Shown here piece after piece: positions 48,580 to 57,631 of a stretch of DNA of 64,000 nucleotides. A model generated the notes under the pieces. It ran no database searches. It saw only the letters and a program-made list of their open reading frames with translations, and was not told where the DNA came from. Source of the DNA: SIG440 sp045586925 (lineage in GTDB: Bacteria > Bacillota > Clostridia > Monoglobales > Monoglobaceae); the NCBI GenBank assembly GCA_045586925.1, contig JAZNBG010000034.1:1-64000 (forward strand), given 5' to 3'. The stretch's first letter is position 1. Each line of letters opens with the position of its first letter. Position numbers and translations under genes: made by a program.

Positions 48580-50253
48580 TTATCTTCTGATAACAACCAT
48601 AGTGCTTACGGTGCTGTCGTCGGTCATGTGAATAAATACCTCAGAGGGCAATGATGAACCGTCGTAAAGTTGGAGTGAGTCGATTACATTTGCAACATCA
48701 CCTGATTCATATTCGGTGATTTCAAGACCCAAACTACTTATGTTAAATTCATAAACCTTTGCATCGTTGAACCAGCTTCTCTGCATATCCATACGTGTTG
48801 CATCAACTGCAGCTTCATCTTCATCGCCACCGAGGACATCTGTTGAAACAATAAACAATTCGTCATCTCTCTGATATGCCGAACCCCAGATAGTCTTGAA
48901 ATGTGTGTTGCCCTCAGTATCACGATAAACCTTTGGATATGCATTATTATGACCATCATCGTCAGGAACAGAAATTGCAGTGTCGCGATAGTTTTCGGCG
49001 GTGCTGAATATAATTTGTTCAGGCTGTAAGGTATAGAAACCATCGGTATCCTTGCTAAGTATTACTATGTCACCTGCCTGAAGTGTGTCAAATACTTCAA
49101 GACTTTGTTCAGAACACCAATAATCATCAACGGCGGTATTACCAATATAACCTTCAAGTCTGTATCTGTAATGAAGCTCTCCTGTAGGGTCTTCTTCCGC
49201 AATAACATCTGTTATAACCATAACGGAAGATGATGTATTGATTATATCGACGGGTGTCTCGTCATCGACAATAGTCTCTTTGCCGTAAACCAGAATTACC
49301 TTTGCAGTATTTGTGGCTGATACATCGTACAGTTCCATATGGTATTTTTCGTTGTTATTCAGAACTCTGCGGGAAATTGTTTTATAATTCTTGATTTCTG
49401 CTCTGTTTTCCGGAATTTGAAAAATTGTTGCATTTACTACATTGACTTTTTTTGTTCCGTTTGTCAACTGCAAGTTTTGTGGATTATAGGTAAGTAAATC
49501 GCCGACTGTGAAGCCTTCTACATTGTATAAATAAAGGTGGTCGGGTGAAAGTATATTTCCATATTGTGCATTTTCGGCAGTAATAATTCCGTCAATAACT
49601 TGGTTGCCTCCATATAGGATTGATGTAAATTTAATCATCTGCGAGTATTTACCGTTAGATACATTGGGATAATTTTCTTCACCGCTAGGGTACGCGCTTT
49701 CTGCAAGTTTTTCAAGCATGGAGCTAAAACTGTCAAAGGTTTTGCCGTTGATTTTTGTGTTTTCATATACAGGATATGAAATTTTGTCACCGGATGCGGT
49801 CAGAATATTAAGTTTCAAAGTTTCACCATTATGTACCACCTGCATAACATAACCATATTGAGGTTCGGATATTTGAGGAGTATGGTAATTTTCAAAATTG
49901 ATATGTGCTGTTGCAGTTAATGGCGTTAGATTGGTTAAAGTATTCAACGCAAAGACTTTAGCGTTGTTGGAATTTGCATCTTTTATAAATGTTTCACGTT
50001 CTCCTGTATATTCCCTGACTTCACAAGTAATAAATTTGTCGCCTGAATACTGGGCTGCTAAAATGGTACTACCTTCAGGAATATCAAAGAAATCTGCATA
50101 AAAGCCGCGACTTTCGTCTTTGAAATCATACCAGTATTCTAGCTCGGTATAACCGAGTGTGGAATATAAAGGTGTGTCATCGGATGTATTTGCATATGAT
50201 GTTAAACCAAAGAAGACAAAAAATAAAACTGTAAATATAAATGTTTTTTTCAT
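48580..50253 (-). CDS. Secreted protein, SLH-less paralogue of the SLH protein at 61800
   Basis: 557 residues from the ATG at 50253 (GGGGAGG upstream), with a signal peptide (FIFTVLFFVFFGLTSYA). Residues about 131-313 align by eye with about 545-733 of the large SLH protein at 61800: PQYGYVM/QQYGYIM, NTKING/KTKING, YSQMIKF/YSQMVKF, LYLYNVEGF/LYFYEVDGF, and NGTKKVN/DGTKKIN. It has no SLH domains, so it would be released or bound by other means. The shared domain has no name I know. Confidence 0.7.
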   Translation of the reverse strand: MKKTFIFTVLFFVFFGLTSYANTSDDTPLYSTLGYTELEYWYDFKDESRGFYADFFDIPEGSTILAAQYSGDKFITCEVREYTGERETFIKDANSNNAKVFALNTLTNLTPLTATAHINFENYHTPQISEPQYGYVMQVVHNGETLKLNILTASGDKISYPVYENTKINGKTFDSFSSMLEKLAESAYPSGEENYPNVSNGKYSQMIKFTSILYGGNQVIDGIITAENAQYGNILSPDHLYLYNVEGFTVGDLLTYNPQNLQLTNGTKKVNVVNATIFQIPENRAEIKNYKTISRRVLNNNEKYHMELYDVSATNTAKVILVYGKETIVDDETPVDIINTSSSVMVITDVIAEEDPTGELHYRYRLEGYIGNTAVDDYWCSEQSLEVFDTLQAGDIVILSKDTDGFYTLQPEQIIFSTAENYRDTAISVPDDDGHNNAYPKVYRDTEGNTHFKTIWGSAYQRDDELFIVSTDVLGGDEDEAAVDATRMDMQRSWFNDAKVYEFNISSLGLEITEYESGDVANVIDSLQLYDGSSLPSEVFIHMTDDSTVSTMVVIRR

Positions 50254-50528
50254 AGGTAAATTCCTCCCCAATTTAAAAAGTGCATAACCCTTATTGCAGA
50301 GTTATGCACCGAAAAACGCATTTCACTGAAAATGTAGGGTTGTCACACACTAACAAATTTGCTGCACAAGGGCATAGGCAAAAACGCAGGAAATGCATTT
50401 TTACCTATTTAGGATGCCCCAAGTATAATTACCCTATTATAATGTTAGTATGTGACTATAACATTATAGCACTAATAATTTATTTTTACAATCCTTTTAA
50501 TCAAATTTTATCTTTTGCAAAAATAAAA

Positions 50529-50559
50529 CTGCAACATTAGTATTAGACTAATATTGCAG
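50529..50559. terminator. Hairpin terminator downstream of lysS
   Basis: ctgcaa-attagt pairs with actaat-ttgcag, each arm with one extra base (50529-50541 and 50547-50559). T runs lie on both strands. Confidence 0.6.
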
Positions 50560-50590
50560 TTTTGGTTGTTTTTGAATATGCTCTCCTTAT

Positions 50591-50610
50591 TTGGTCGTAG
50601 ATTGGTCGTA
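50591..50610 (+). repeat. Tandem TTGGTCGTA pair, possible vestigial arm site
   Basis: TTGGTCGTA at 50591-50599 and 50602-50610, 11 bases apart. The layout matches the GGTGCAA pair at the ends of the rpsI element, and it lies 43 bases from the lysS stop. No integrase gene remains here. Confidence 0.4.
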
Positions 50611-50652
50611 AGTTTTGTCTTTCAATATTTGAAAACTGCGCTATTACGCCAA

Positions 50653-52155
50653 TTATTTGTCTAACGGCTTCATTGTGGGGAAGAGGAGCACGTCACGGAT
50701 TGCAACAGAATCGGTAAGGAGCATTGTCATTCTGTCGATGCCGTAGCCTATGCCGCCTGTGGGGGGCATACCGATTTCGAGCGCTCGCATAAAGTCTTCA
50801 TCTGTTGTGTTTGCCTCTTTGTCGCCAAGAGCAAGAAGCTCTTCCTGAGCCTTAAATCTTTCTCTCTGGTCGATGGGGTCGTTAAGCTCAGAATATGCAT
50901 TTGCCATTTCCCAACCGTTCATAAAGAACTCAAATCTTTCAACGTAGTCAGGATTATCAGGCTTTTTCTTTGTGAGAGGTGATATTTCAATCGGATGGTC
51001 CATAATAAATGTGGGCTGAATCAGGTGTTCTTCAACAAATTCCTCAAAGAAACTGTTTAAAATATCGCCCTTTTTGTGATGAGCTTCATACTCTATGTGA
51101 TGCTCGTCTGCGACCTTGCGTGCGGCATCCAAATCTTTAATTTCGTTAAAGTCAACACCGGCATACTTTTTAACAGCATCAACCATTGTAATTCTTTCAA
51201 AAGGCTTGCCCAAATCCATTTCAATGCCATTATAAGAAATTTTTGTTGAGCCAAGAACCTCGTTAGCTACGTGACGGAACAAATTCTCGGTTAAATCCAT
51301 CATACCGTGATAGTCTGTATATGCCTGATAAAGCTCCATAAGAGTAAATTCGGGGTTATGTCTGGTGTCAAGACCTTCGTTACGGAAAACTCTGCCGATT
51401 TCATATACTCTTTCAAGTCCGCCGACAATGAGTCTTTTTAAGTACAATTCAAGTGAAATACGAAGCTTGAAATCTTCGCCCAATGCGTTGAAATGTGTTT
51501 CAAATGGACGTGCTGCCGCACCGCCTGCGTTTGAAACAAGCATTGGTGTTTCAACCTCGATAAAGCCCTGAGCGTCCAAGTATTTACGTATGGTAGAAAT
51601 AATCTTTGAACGTTTAACGAAAGTATCCTTAACTTCTTCGTTCATAATAAGGTCAACATAACGCTGTCTGTATCTGAGGTCGGTATTGGTCATTCCGTGG
51701 AATTTTTCGGGAAGAGGAAGAAGTGACTTGCTGAGAAGTGTATAACCATTTGTGCGAACGGAAACCTCGCCCTTTTGCGTCCTGAAAACTTCACCGGTAA
51801 CACCTACAATGTCACCAATATCAAGCTTTTTAAACTTTTTGTATACGTCTTCGCCCATATCGTCACGGGTAACGTAAAGCTGAATTTTTCCTTCCCTGTC
51901 ACGGAGGTCAAAGAAGGACGCCTTACCCATAACACGCTTTGACATAAGACGGCCGGCAATTGAAACTTGCTTACCTTCCATTTCATCAAAGTTATCTAAA
52001 ATATCTGATGTGTGATATTCCTGATTATAGGTTGTTATCTCAAAGGGATTTTCGCCATATTCCTGAAGCTGTGCAAGTTTGTCACGTCTGACCTTCATGA
52101 GCTCGCCTATATCCTGTTGTTGCATTTGTTCATTTTGAATGTTGTTTTCGCTCAT
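50653..52155 (-). CDS. lysS: Lysyl-tRNA synthetase, class II
   Basis: 500 residues. An OB-fold anticodon domain (VSIAGRLMSKRVMGKASFFD, LRDREGKIQLYV) is followed by class II motifs: FIEVETPMLVSNAGGAAARPF (motif 1/2 region), RVFRNEGLDTRHNPEFTLME and GGIGYGIDRMTMLL (motif 3). It lies 17 bases after greA, a common Firmicutes pair. Confidence 0.97.
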   Translation of the reverse strand: MSENNIQNEQMQQQDIGELMKVRRDKLAQLQEYGENPFEITTYNQEYHTSDILDNFDEMEGKQVSIAGRLMSKRVMGKASFFDLRDREGKIQLYVTRDDMGEDVYKKFKKLDIGDIVGVTGEVFRTQKGEVSVRTNGYTLLSKSLLPLPEKFHGMTNTDLRYRQRYVDLIMNEEVKDTFVKRSKIISTIRKYLDAQGFIEVETPMLVSNAGGAAARPFETHFNALGEDFKLRISLELYLKRLIVGGLERVYEIGRVFRNEGLDTRHNPEFTLMELYQAYTDYHGMMDLTENLFRHVANEVLGSTKISYNGIEMDLGKPFERITMVDAVKKYAGVDFNEIKDLDAARKVADEHHIEYEAHHKKGDILNSFFEEFVEEHLIQPTFIMDHPIEISPLTKKKPDNPDYVERFEFFMNGWEMANAYSELNDPIDQRERFKAQEELLALGDKEANTTDEDFMRALEIGMPPTGGIGYGIDRMTMLLTDSVAIRDVLLFPTMKPLDK

Positions 52156-52172
52156 TAGTATTTTTCTCCTAT

Positions 52173-52649
52173 CTATTTATCTATGCTTAGTATTTTAAAC
52201 TGAATGGTGCCACCCGGGGTTTCGACATCAACTACGTCGCCAATTCCTTTGCCGATAAGGGCACGTCCCACGGGGGATTCGTCAGAAATTTTATTCAGGT
52301 CGGGGTCTGCCTCGGTAGAGCCAACGATGCTGTATTCAAGTTCTTCGTCAAACTCTTCGTCGTAAACCTTTACACGAGTACCTACACTGACAACATTGAG
52401 GTCAATTTCGTCCTCGTCTATTACTTTAGCATTTTTAAGCATATTTTCAAGCTGGACAATTCGTGCTTCGACCTGAGCCTGTTCTTCTTTAGCTGCATCA
52501 TACTCAGAGTTTTCGGATAAGTCACCAAAGCCACGTGCGACCTTGATTTTTTCGGCAACCTCCTGGCGTTTTTGAGTCTTGAGCATTTCAAGCTCCTGTT
52601 CAAGTTTTAAAAGTCCTGCATCTGTAAGTAAAATTTGTTTGTTATCCAT
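52173..52649 (-). CDS. greA: Transcription elongation factor GreA
   Basis: 158 residues. The N-terminal coiled coil contains LTDAGLLKLEQELEMLKTQK and GDLSENSEYDAAKEEQ with the tip acidic residues; the C-terminal domain has SPVGRALIGKGIGDVVDVET. It stimulates cleavage of backtracked transcripts by RNA polymerase. Cotranscribed with lysS. Confidence 0.96.
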   Translation of the reverse strand: MDNKQILLTDAGLLKLEQELEMLKTQKRQEVAEKIKVARGFGDLSENSEYDAAKEEQAQVEARIVQLENMLKNAKVIDEDEIDLNVVSVGTRVKVYDEEFDEELEYSIVGSTEADPDLNKISDESPVGRALIGKGIGDVVDVETPGGTIQFKILSIDK

Positions 52650-52754
52650 TTTATTTCTTGGCCTTCCTGCTCACATAATAATCCTGTCCAGCCTTACCGT
52701 GAGCCTGTAAAGCACCTTTGTCGCATACAATTAATATATTATATATCAAGTTGC

Positions 52755-53480
52755 TCATAAAGTCAACTTTTTTTTACCCATCATATAGGCAGAAATATTT
52801 TTTGAGGCATCAAACCCTTCAATATATGATGCAATCTCAAGAAAATCCACATCACAGCCGCCCAAATCAAAGTCAAACTGTACACCGTCAATAAGGATAT
52901 CCCGACCTATTCTGACCGAGGGATGAGTTAAATCAATCAGGATTTCGGCATCTGCTGTACATTCGTCAGTAATTTCTGCAAGAAAGCCTGTTTCGTTATA
53001 GAACCGTTCCTGAAAGCTTGCAGTATAATGGATGTCAGGTGTACATATAATCAATCGATTTGTGTCATAACATAGTTCTGTCGCAAGATACTCAATTATT
53101 CTGTCCATTTTAGATGCCCTTATACAAATTCTGCAGTTTGGGGGAAATATCCTGCATTTTGGAGCAATGCATCTTATACACTGGGGAATAAGAGTAAAAA
53201 AAATCTGATTTCCGGGGTTATTTAAAACACCCAAGTATTCCTTTAACAAAGCTGCGAATATTATTTTATCTGCTTTTAAGTTTTTTAAAATTTTTTCAGC
53301 CTTAAGAACAGCCCGCTTTATTCGCCGGAGCGGTATTTTATCAAGGTCTTCGGCAGTGTAGGGGATACTTATTATAATAAGGTCAAATGGGTTTTTTTTA
53401 TTAGATATTATTTCTCTTTGGTATCTTTCTAAAAGATTTTGAGGTTTTATCCTGCGTTCAGCAATAATACCAATCCGCAC
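52755..53480 (-). CDS. Unknown protein with a five-cysteine cluster
   Basis: 241 residues that I do not recognise. The cysteines C101, C104, C109, C116 and C119 (pattern C-x2-C-x4-C-x6-C-x2-C) sit in a basic segment and could bind zinc or an iron-sulfur cluster. The N-terminal half is Rossmann-like (MRIGIIAERR, FDLIIISIPY, DKIIFAALL) and the C-terminal part is rich in Asp (GVQFDFDLGGCDVDFLEIAS). No signal peptide or membrane helix. It lies 24 bases after the S41 protease gene and is probably cotranscribed with it. Confidence 0.55.
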   Translation of the reverse strand: MRIGIIAERRIKPQNLLERYQREIISNKKNPFDLIIISIPYTAEDLDKIPLRRIKRAVLKAEKILKNLKADKIIFAALLKEYLGVLNNPGNQIFFTLIPQCIRCIAPKCRIFPPNCRICIRASKMDRIIEYLATELCYDTNRLIICTPDIHYTASFQERFYNETGFLAEITDECTADAEILIDLTHPSVRIGRDILIDGVQFDFDLGGCDVDFLEIASYIEGFDASKNISAYMMGKKKLTL

Positions 53481-53504
53481 AACAAGTACTCTCCTGTATC
53501 AAAA

Positions 53505-54677
53505 TTAATTCTGTTCGAGAATCTCGATGGCTGTCTTTAGTTGTATATCGCTATTTACATCAGGCTCATCAAGCGCAGAGTAGTCTTCGATACTCATTTT
53601 TACCTCGACATCGGGAGTAATTCCTTGATGGTCGATGCATACGCCGTCGGGCGTGTAGTATCTTGCATCCGTGATTTTCATAATACTGCCATCCCAGAAT
53701 TTGAACGGGATTTGCGTAACGCCTTTGCCAAAAGTTTTTTCACCAACAATGGTAGCAAGCTTGTGTGCACGCAGGGCACCCACCAAAATCTCGCTGGCGC
53801 TGGCACTGCCACCATTGGTAAGCACAACTATAGGCAGTTGAGATTTACCCTCTTTTGCCATATAGTCGTGTCTTTTGCCGCCTTTATTAAGCGTATAGAC
53901 AATCTCGCCTTCGTCAATAAATGAATCTGCAATATTTACAGCAACTTCCATATAGCCGCCGGGATTATTTCTCAGGTCAAGAACAAGGCGTCTCATACCC
54001 TCCTTTACCAGACTGTTGTAGTGCTGTACAAACTCTTCAAAGGTGTTAACACCAAACTGGCTTATGTGAATATACGCATTTTTTTCGTCAAGCATTTCGG
54101 AAGTAACGGTTTCTAGCTTGATGGTTGCGCGGGTCAGCTTTATATCTGTAGTTTTTCCGGATGACTTCTTTAATATGGTGAGAGTAACATCTGTTCCTTC
54201 GGGGCCCTTCATATCCGATGCAACTTTGTCTACATTTACACCTATAACCGATTGTCCGTCTACACTCAGGATTACATCACCTGATACAATACCTGCTTTT
54301 TCGGCGGGAGAGCCTGCCAGAGACGAAACAACAATCACGCCCTCACCAGTATTGCCAGCGGTGATATACAGCCCTACACCGGTGTAGTCGTCTGAATCCA
54401 TACTTTCGACAAAGCTTGCTGCCTCGTCCTTGTTCATATAAATGGTATAGGGGTCTTTGACGCTTGCTGAAACACCAAGGAGAGCACCATCAACAAGTTC
54501 TTCGGTGTCTACATCCTCATAATACATTTTTTCAAGAACTGCAATGCCTGCATTAAATTTAAGAAATTCCATAAAACGCAGGGCGCCGAAGGGGTTTACC
54601 GTCATAACCGTACCCAGAGCGGAGACGATAATTAGAGCTACCGCACAAATAACCAGAACAGATTTTTTTATATACAT
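53505..54677 (-). CDS. S41 family C-terminal processing protease (CtpA/CtpB-like)
   Basis: 390 residues with an N-terminal membrane anchor (VLVICAVALIIVSALGTVM). A PDZ domain covers about 100-180 (GVGLYITAGNTGEGVIVVSS, GDVILSVDGQSVIG). The protease core has LRNNPGGYMEVAVNIA and the catalytic Ser in GGSASASEIL with the Lys in GEKTFGKGVTQ. It cleaves extracytoplasmic proteins; CtpB acts in sporulation signalling. Placement after ftsEX-M23 is typical of Firmicutes. Confidence 0.92.
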   Translation of the reverse strand: MYIKKSVLVICAVALIIVSALGTVMTVNPFGALRFMEFLKFNAGIAVLEKMYYEDVDTEELVDGALLGVSASVKDPYTIYMNKDEAASFVESMDSDDYTGVGLYITAGNTGEGVIVVSSLAGSPAEKAGIVSGDVILSVDGQSVIGVNVDKVASDMKGPEGTDVTLTILKKSSGKTTDIKLTRATIKLETVTSEMLDEKNAYIHISQFGVNTFEEFVQHYNSLVKEGMRRLVLDLRNNPGGYMEVAVNIADSFIDEGEIVYTLNKGGKRHDYMAKEGKSQLPIVVLTNGGSASASEILVGALRAHKLATIVGEKTFGKGVTQIPFKFWDGSIMKITDARYYTPDGVCIDHQGITPDVEVKMSIEDYSALDEPDVNSDIQLKTAIEILEQN

Positions 54678-54746
54678 AAACTACTGACCTTTCAAAATGA
54701 AATTTTTAGACCGTGGGAAGTTTAATGGGTATGTTGTTCTAACAAA

Positions 54747-54779
54747 GTTTCATCCCTTCGCATAAGGAAGGGATGAAAC
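54747..54779 (-). terminator. Hairpin between the M23 and S41 genes
   Basis: gtttcatcccttc (54747-54759) pairs perfectly with gaagggatgaaac (54767-54779), 13 bp. The T run on the minus strand is weak, so it may act as a partial terminator. Confidence 0.6.
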
Positions 54780-54830
54780 ATATATAACATATCCTATGCA
54801 GACAAGGATAATTTAATTACTTTAATTATT

Positions 54831-55979
54831 TTAATTGAAATACTGCATTGGGTTGACTGCTACGCCGTTTATAAGAATTTCAAAGTGGAGGTGGGGACCG
54901 GTAGAGTTGCCTGTGGAGCCTACACGACCGATTTGCTGACCTTTTTGAACACTTTGTCCTGTGGAAACACTGTAAGAACTCATATGAGCATAAAGGGTAG
55001 CTTTGCCACCGCCGTGGTCAATAATTACGCAGTTGCCATATCCTGAATTCCAACCCGCAAGAGTAACAGTACCCGAGTTTGCCGCAACAATTGATGTGCC
55101 GTATGCCGCACCAATATCAGTGCCGGTATGTCTTTTATAAATCCCTGACACAGGATTTTTTCTTCTGGGTGAAAAATGAGAGGTTATGTAATGACAGCTT
55201 GGTGTGGGCCATGTAAATTCACCGCCAACATATGCTTTGCCACGGGAGGAGGAGCTAAGCGACCCTGAAATGCTGCGACGCAGACTTTCCATTGCTGCAT
55301 CTGCCTGGTCAATAATCTTCTGGTAGGTAGCGGCATCGCTTTCGAGCTCTTTCATATATGCCTGTTGTTCCTGCTGCTTTTTTACGAGTGCTGCTTTTTG
55401 AGAACTCAAGTCACTTTTTGAAGCCTCCTGAGTTTCCTTAAGGGCTGCTATTTCGTCACGTGCAGCTTCAATTTCAAGGCGGTTTGCTTCCATCTTATCA
55501 AATATGTCCTTGTCGTGCTGTGAAATTTCCTTTACAATTTCAACCTTGTCTACAAAGTCACCAAAATTTTCTGCTGAAAGAAGCATTTCAATATAGCTTA
55601 CATCGCCTTGTTCGCACATAACCCGAAAGCGTTCTTTAAACAGGTCATACTGTGTTTCTGCCTTTTTAGTTGCTGCGTCAAGCTTTATCTGCTGTTCGGC
55701 AAGAGATTTGTCGGTTTCGGCAATCTTGGCATTTACCGCATCAATTTTTGATTGAATATCACCGGCTTCCTTTTCAAGAAGCTCCATATCATGCAGGGTT
55801 TTGGCACGCTTTGTTCTTGTACTTTCAAGCTTTTGCTGTGCCTCGTTCTTTTTTTGCTGCTGTTTGTTTATTTCTGCCTGAGAAGCCGAAACAAATACAG
55901 GTGCAACAGATGCAAGTAACCCCAAAATCATAAGTGCGGCGATAACTGCCGATACAATTTTAACTACTTTTTTGTTCAA
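54831..55979 (-). CDS. M23 peptidase with coiled coil (EnvC-like)
   Basis: 382 residues. A signal peptide (SAVIAALMILGLLASVAPVFV) is followed by a long coiled coil, about 33-245 (EINKQQQKKNEAQQKLESTR, and later KKQQEQQAYMKELESDAATY). The C-terminal LytM/M23 domain has HTGTDIGAA, the zinc motif GPHLHFEI and the IIDHGGGKATLYAHMSS segment. Proteins of this build are switched on by FtsEX in the membrane to cut cross-links; ftsX and ftsE lie directly upstream. Confidence 0.92.
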   Translation of the reverse strand: MNKKVVKIVSAVIAALMILGLLASVAPVFVSASQAEINKQQQKKNEAQQKLESTRTKRAKTLHDMELLEKEAGDIQSKIDAVNAKIAETDKSLAEQQIKLDAATKKAETQYDLFKERFRVMCEQGDVSYIEMLLSAENFGDFVDKVEIVKEISQHDKDIFDKMEANRLEIEAARDEIAALKETQEASKSDLSSQKAALVKKQQEQQAYMKELESDAATYQKIIDQADAAMESLRRSISGSLSSSSRGKAYVGGEFTWPTPSCHYITSHFSPRRKNPVSGIYKRHTGTDIGAAYGTSIVAANSGTVTLAGWNSGYGNCVIIDHGGGKATLYAHMSSYSVSTGQSVQKGQQIGRVGSTGNSTGPHLHFEILINGVAVNPMQYFN

Positions 55980-56008
55980 ATTAAATCACTCCCGATACGT
56001 ATACAAAT

Positions 56009-56899
56009 CTAAACATGCAGATGCTTTCTTATAGACATTGCACTGCCTATCATACCAATGCCTATTCCCATGATGAGAAAGGCGAAAATTACAACATTAA
56101 TAACTTCAGCCGATTGAAGGAGGGCAATATTGCCCATAAATTCCTGAACGGTGGGGAGCACCGAGCCATAGCCAACCATCACAATGACAGTTGCAGCCAG
56201 TGCGCCAACAGCACCAAGCAGCATACCCTCAACAATGAAGGGCCATCTGATAAACCAGTTTGTGGCACCTACAAATTTCATAATATTTATTTCTTTTCGT
56301 CTTGAAAACATTCCAAGCTTTATGGTGTTGGAAATGATAAACACCGAAATTGCTGCCAGTATCAGCAACAGCCAGATGCTGACGTGCTGTATGGTATTGG
56401 TGATTGAAAGTATCTGCTGAATTAAATCCTGTCGGTTTACAACATCTTCAACGCCTTCAATTTTAGACGCAGCTTCGGCGACTTCGTTTGCCTTGGTAAC
56501 ATCCTCAAGTGCCAGAATGTATGCATCACGCAAGGGGTTGTCCTCTTCAAGAGTGTCTATAACCTCGGCTTGTTCGTGATAAACACCTTCTTTATAGTTT
56601 TGCAGGCGTTCTTCTTTGGTGTAAAGCTGAGCCTCTTTTACATAAGGAATCTCGCTAAGGCTGCTGCCTATAGCACGAACATCGTCACGGCTCATCTCAT
56701 TGGGCATATATACATTAATTTCGCACTGTTCTTTTATCTGGTCACCAACCGAGTTAAGATTCATTCCGAAAAGGACAAAAAATCCAAAAAGCACAAGGCT
56801 TGCAATGACTATACCAATTGATGCCAAGGTCATAAGGCTGTTGGATACAAGACCTTTGAAACCCTGTGTGATAAAATATTTAAGATTTCTAAATATCAT
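56009..56899 (-). CDS. ftsX: Cell division protein FtsX
   Basis: 296 residues from the ATG at 56899. Four membrane helices: one near residue 30, then a large extracellular loop (about 60-165, NVYMPNEMSRDDVRAIGSSL), then three in the C-terminal half (ISIWLLLILAAISVFIISNT and two more). It relays ATP hydrolysis by FtsE to the extracellular hydrolase. It overlaps ftsE by 11 bases. Confidence 0.93.
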   Translation of the reverse strand: MIFRNLKYFITQGFKGLVSNSLMTLASIGIVIASLVLFGFFVLFGMNLNSVGDQIKEQCEINVYMPNEMSRDDVRAIGSSLSEIPYVKEAQLYTKEERLQNYKEGVYHEQAEVIDTLEEDNPLRDAYILALEDVTKANEVAEAASKIEGVEDVVNRQDLIQQILSITNTIQHVSIWLLLILAAISVFIISNTIKLGMFSRRKEINIMKFVGATNWFIRWPFIVEGMLLGAVGALAATVIVMVGYGSVLPTVQEFMGNIALLQSAEVINVVIFAFLIMGIGIGMIGSAMSIRKHLHV

Positions 56900-57578
56900 A
56901 GCCGTAAGCACCTTCTTCCTCGTCACGAACCAGATTGCCATTTTCAATGGCAAGAACTCGCATATGCATTTCGTCAACAAAGTTCTTGGCGTGGGTGGCA
57001 ACAATCATAGTGGTTCCGCGTTTGTTGATATCGACAAGCAACTGCATAATTTCGTTTGCGGTGTCGGGGTCAAGATTGCCTGTGGGCTCATCGGCAATAA
57101 TTACCGGAGGCTTGTTTACCAAAGCTCGGGCAAGTGACACCCTTTGCTGTTCTCCGCCTGAAAGCTGTCCGGGCTTCATTCTTGCTTTGTGGGCAAGCCC
57201 CACAAGGGATAAAACATTGGGAACATTGCGGCGAATTTCTGCTCTTGATGCACCGATAACCTGCATTGCAAATGCAACATTTTCGTATACAGTTTTGTTT
57301 GGAAGCAGCCTGAAATCCTGAAAAACCATCCCGATATTTCGTCTGAGATAAGGAATGCGGTTTTTGGGAAGCTCGCTTAAGTTCATTCCATTGACAATGA
57401 TTTCGCCGTTGTTGGGATTTTCTTCTTTTATAATCAGTTTTGTCAGGGTTGACTTACCCGCACCTGAGGGACCTACCAGAAAGACAAATTCACCTTTTTC
57501 GATAAGGAATGAAACATCGTCAAGGGCACGCACCCCGGTGTCTTCGTATGTTTTGGATACATTTTTAAATTCAATCAT
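56889..57578 (-). CDS. ftsE: Cell division ATP-binding protein FtsE
   Basis: 229 residues from the ATG at 57578. Walker A GPSGAGKST, Q-loop VFQDFRLL, signature LSGGEQQRVSLARAL and Walker B VIIADEPTGNLDP. It is the ATPase partner of FtsX. The first gene of ftsE-ftsX-M23-S41 on the minus strand. Confidence 0.95.
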   Translation of the reverse strand: MIEFKNVSKTYEDTGVRALDDVSFLIEKGEFVFLVGPSGAGKSTLTKLIIKEENPNNGEIIVNGMNLSELPKNRIPYLRRNIGMVFQDFRLLPNKTVYENVAFAMQVIGASRAEIRRNVPNVLSLVGLAHKARMKPGQLSGGEQQRVSLARALVNKPPVIIADEPTGNLDPDTANEIMQLLVDINKRGTTMIVATHAKNFVDEMHMRVLAIENGNLVRDEEEGAYGYDI

Positions 57579-57631
57579 AATTCTTGCTTGGCCTTTCTGC
57601 ACTGTCATAAGGACAGGCAATCACCCACAGA

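Larger units (their letters stand above)
50254..50652. other. Non-coding region between the secreted-protein gene and lysS
   Basis: About 400 bases without a credible gene. It holds a hairpin at 50529-50559 and a tandem TTGGTCGTA pair at 50591-50610. Both may relate to a lost integrative element, listed separately. Confidence 0.5.
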
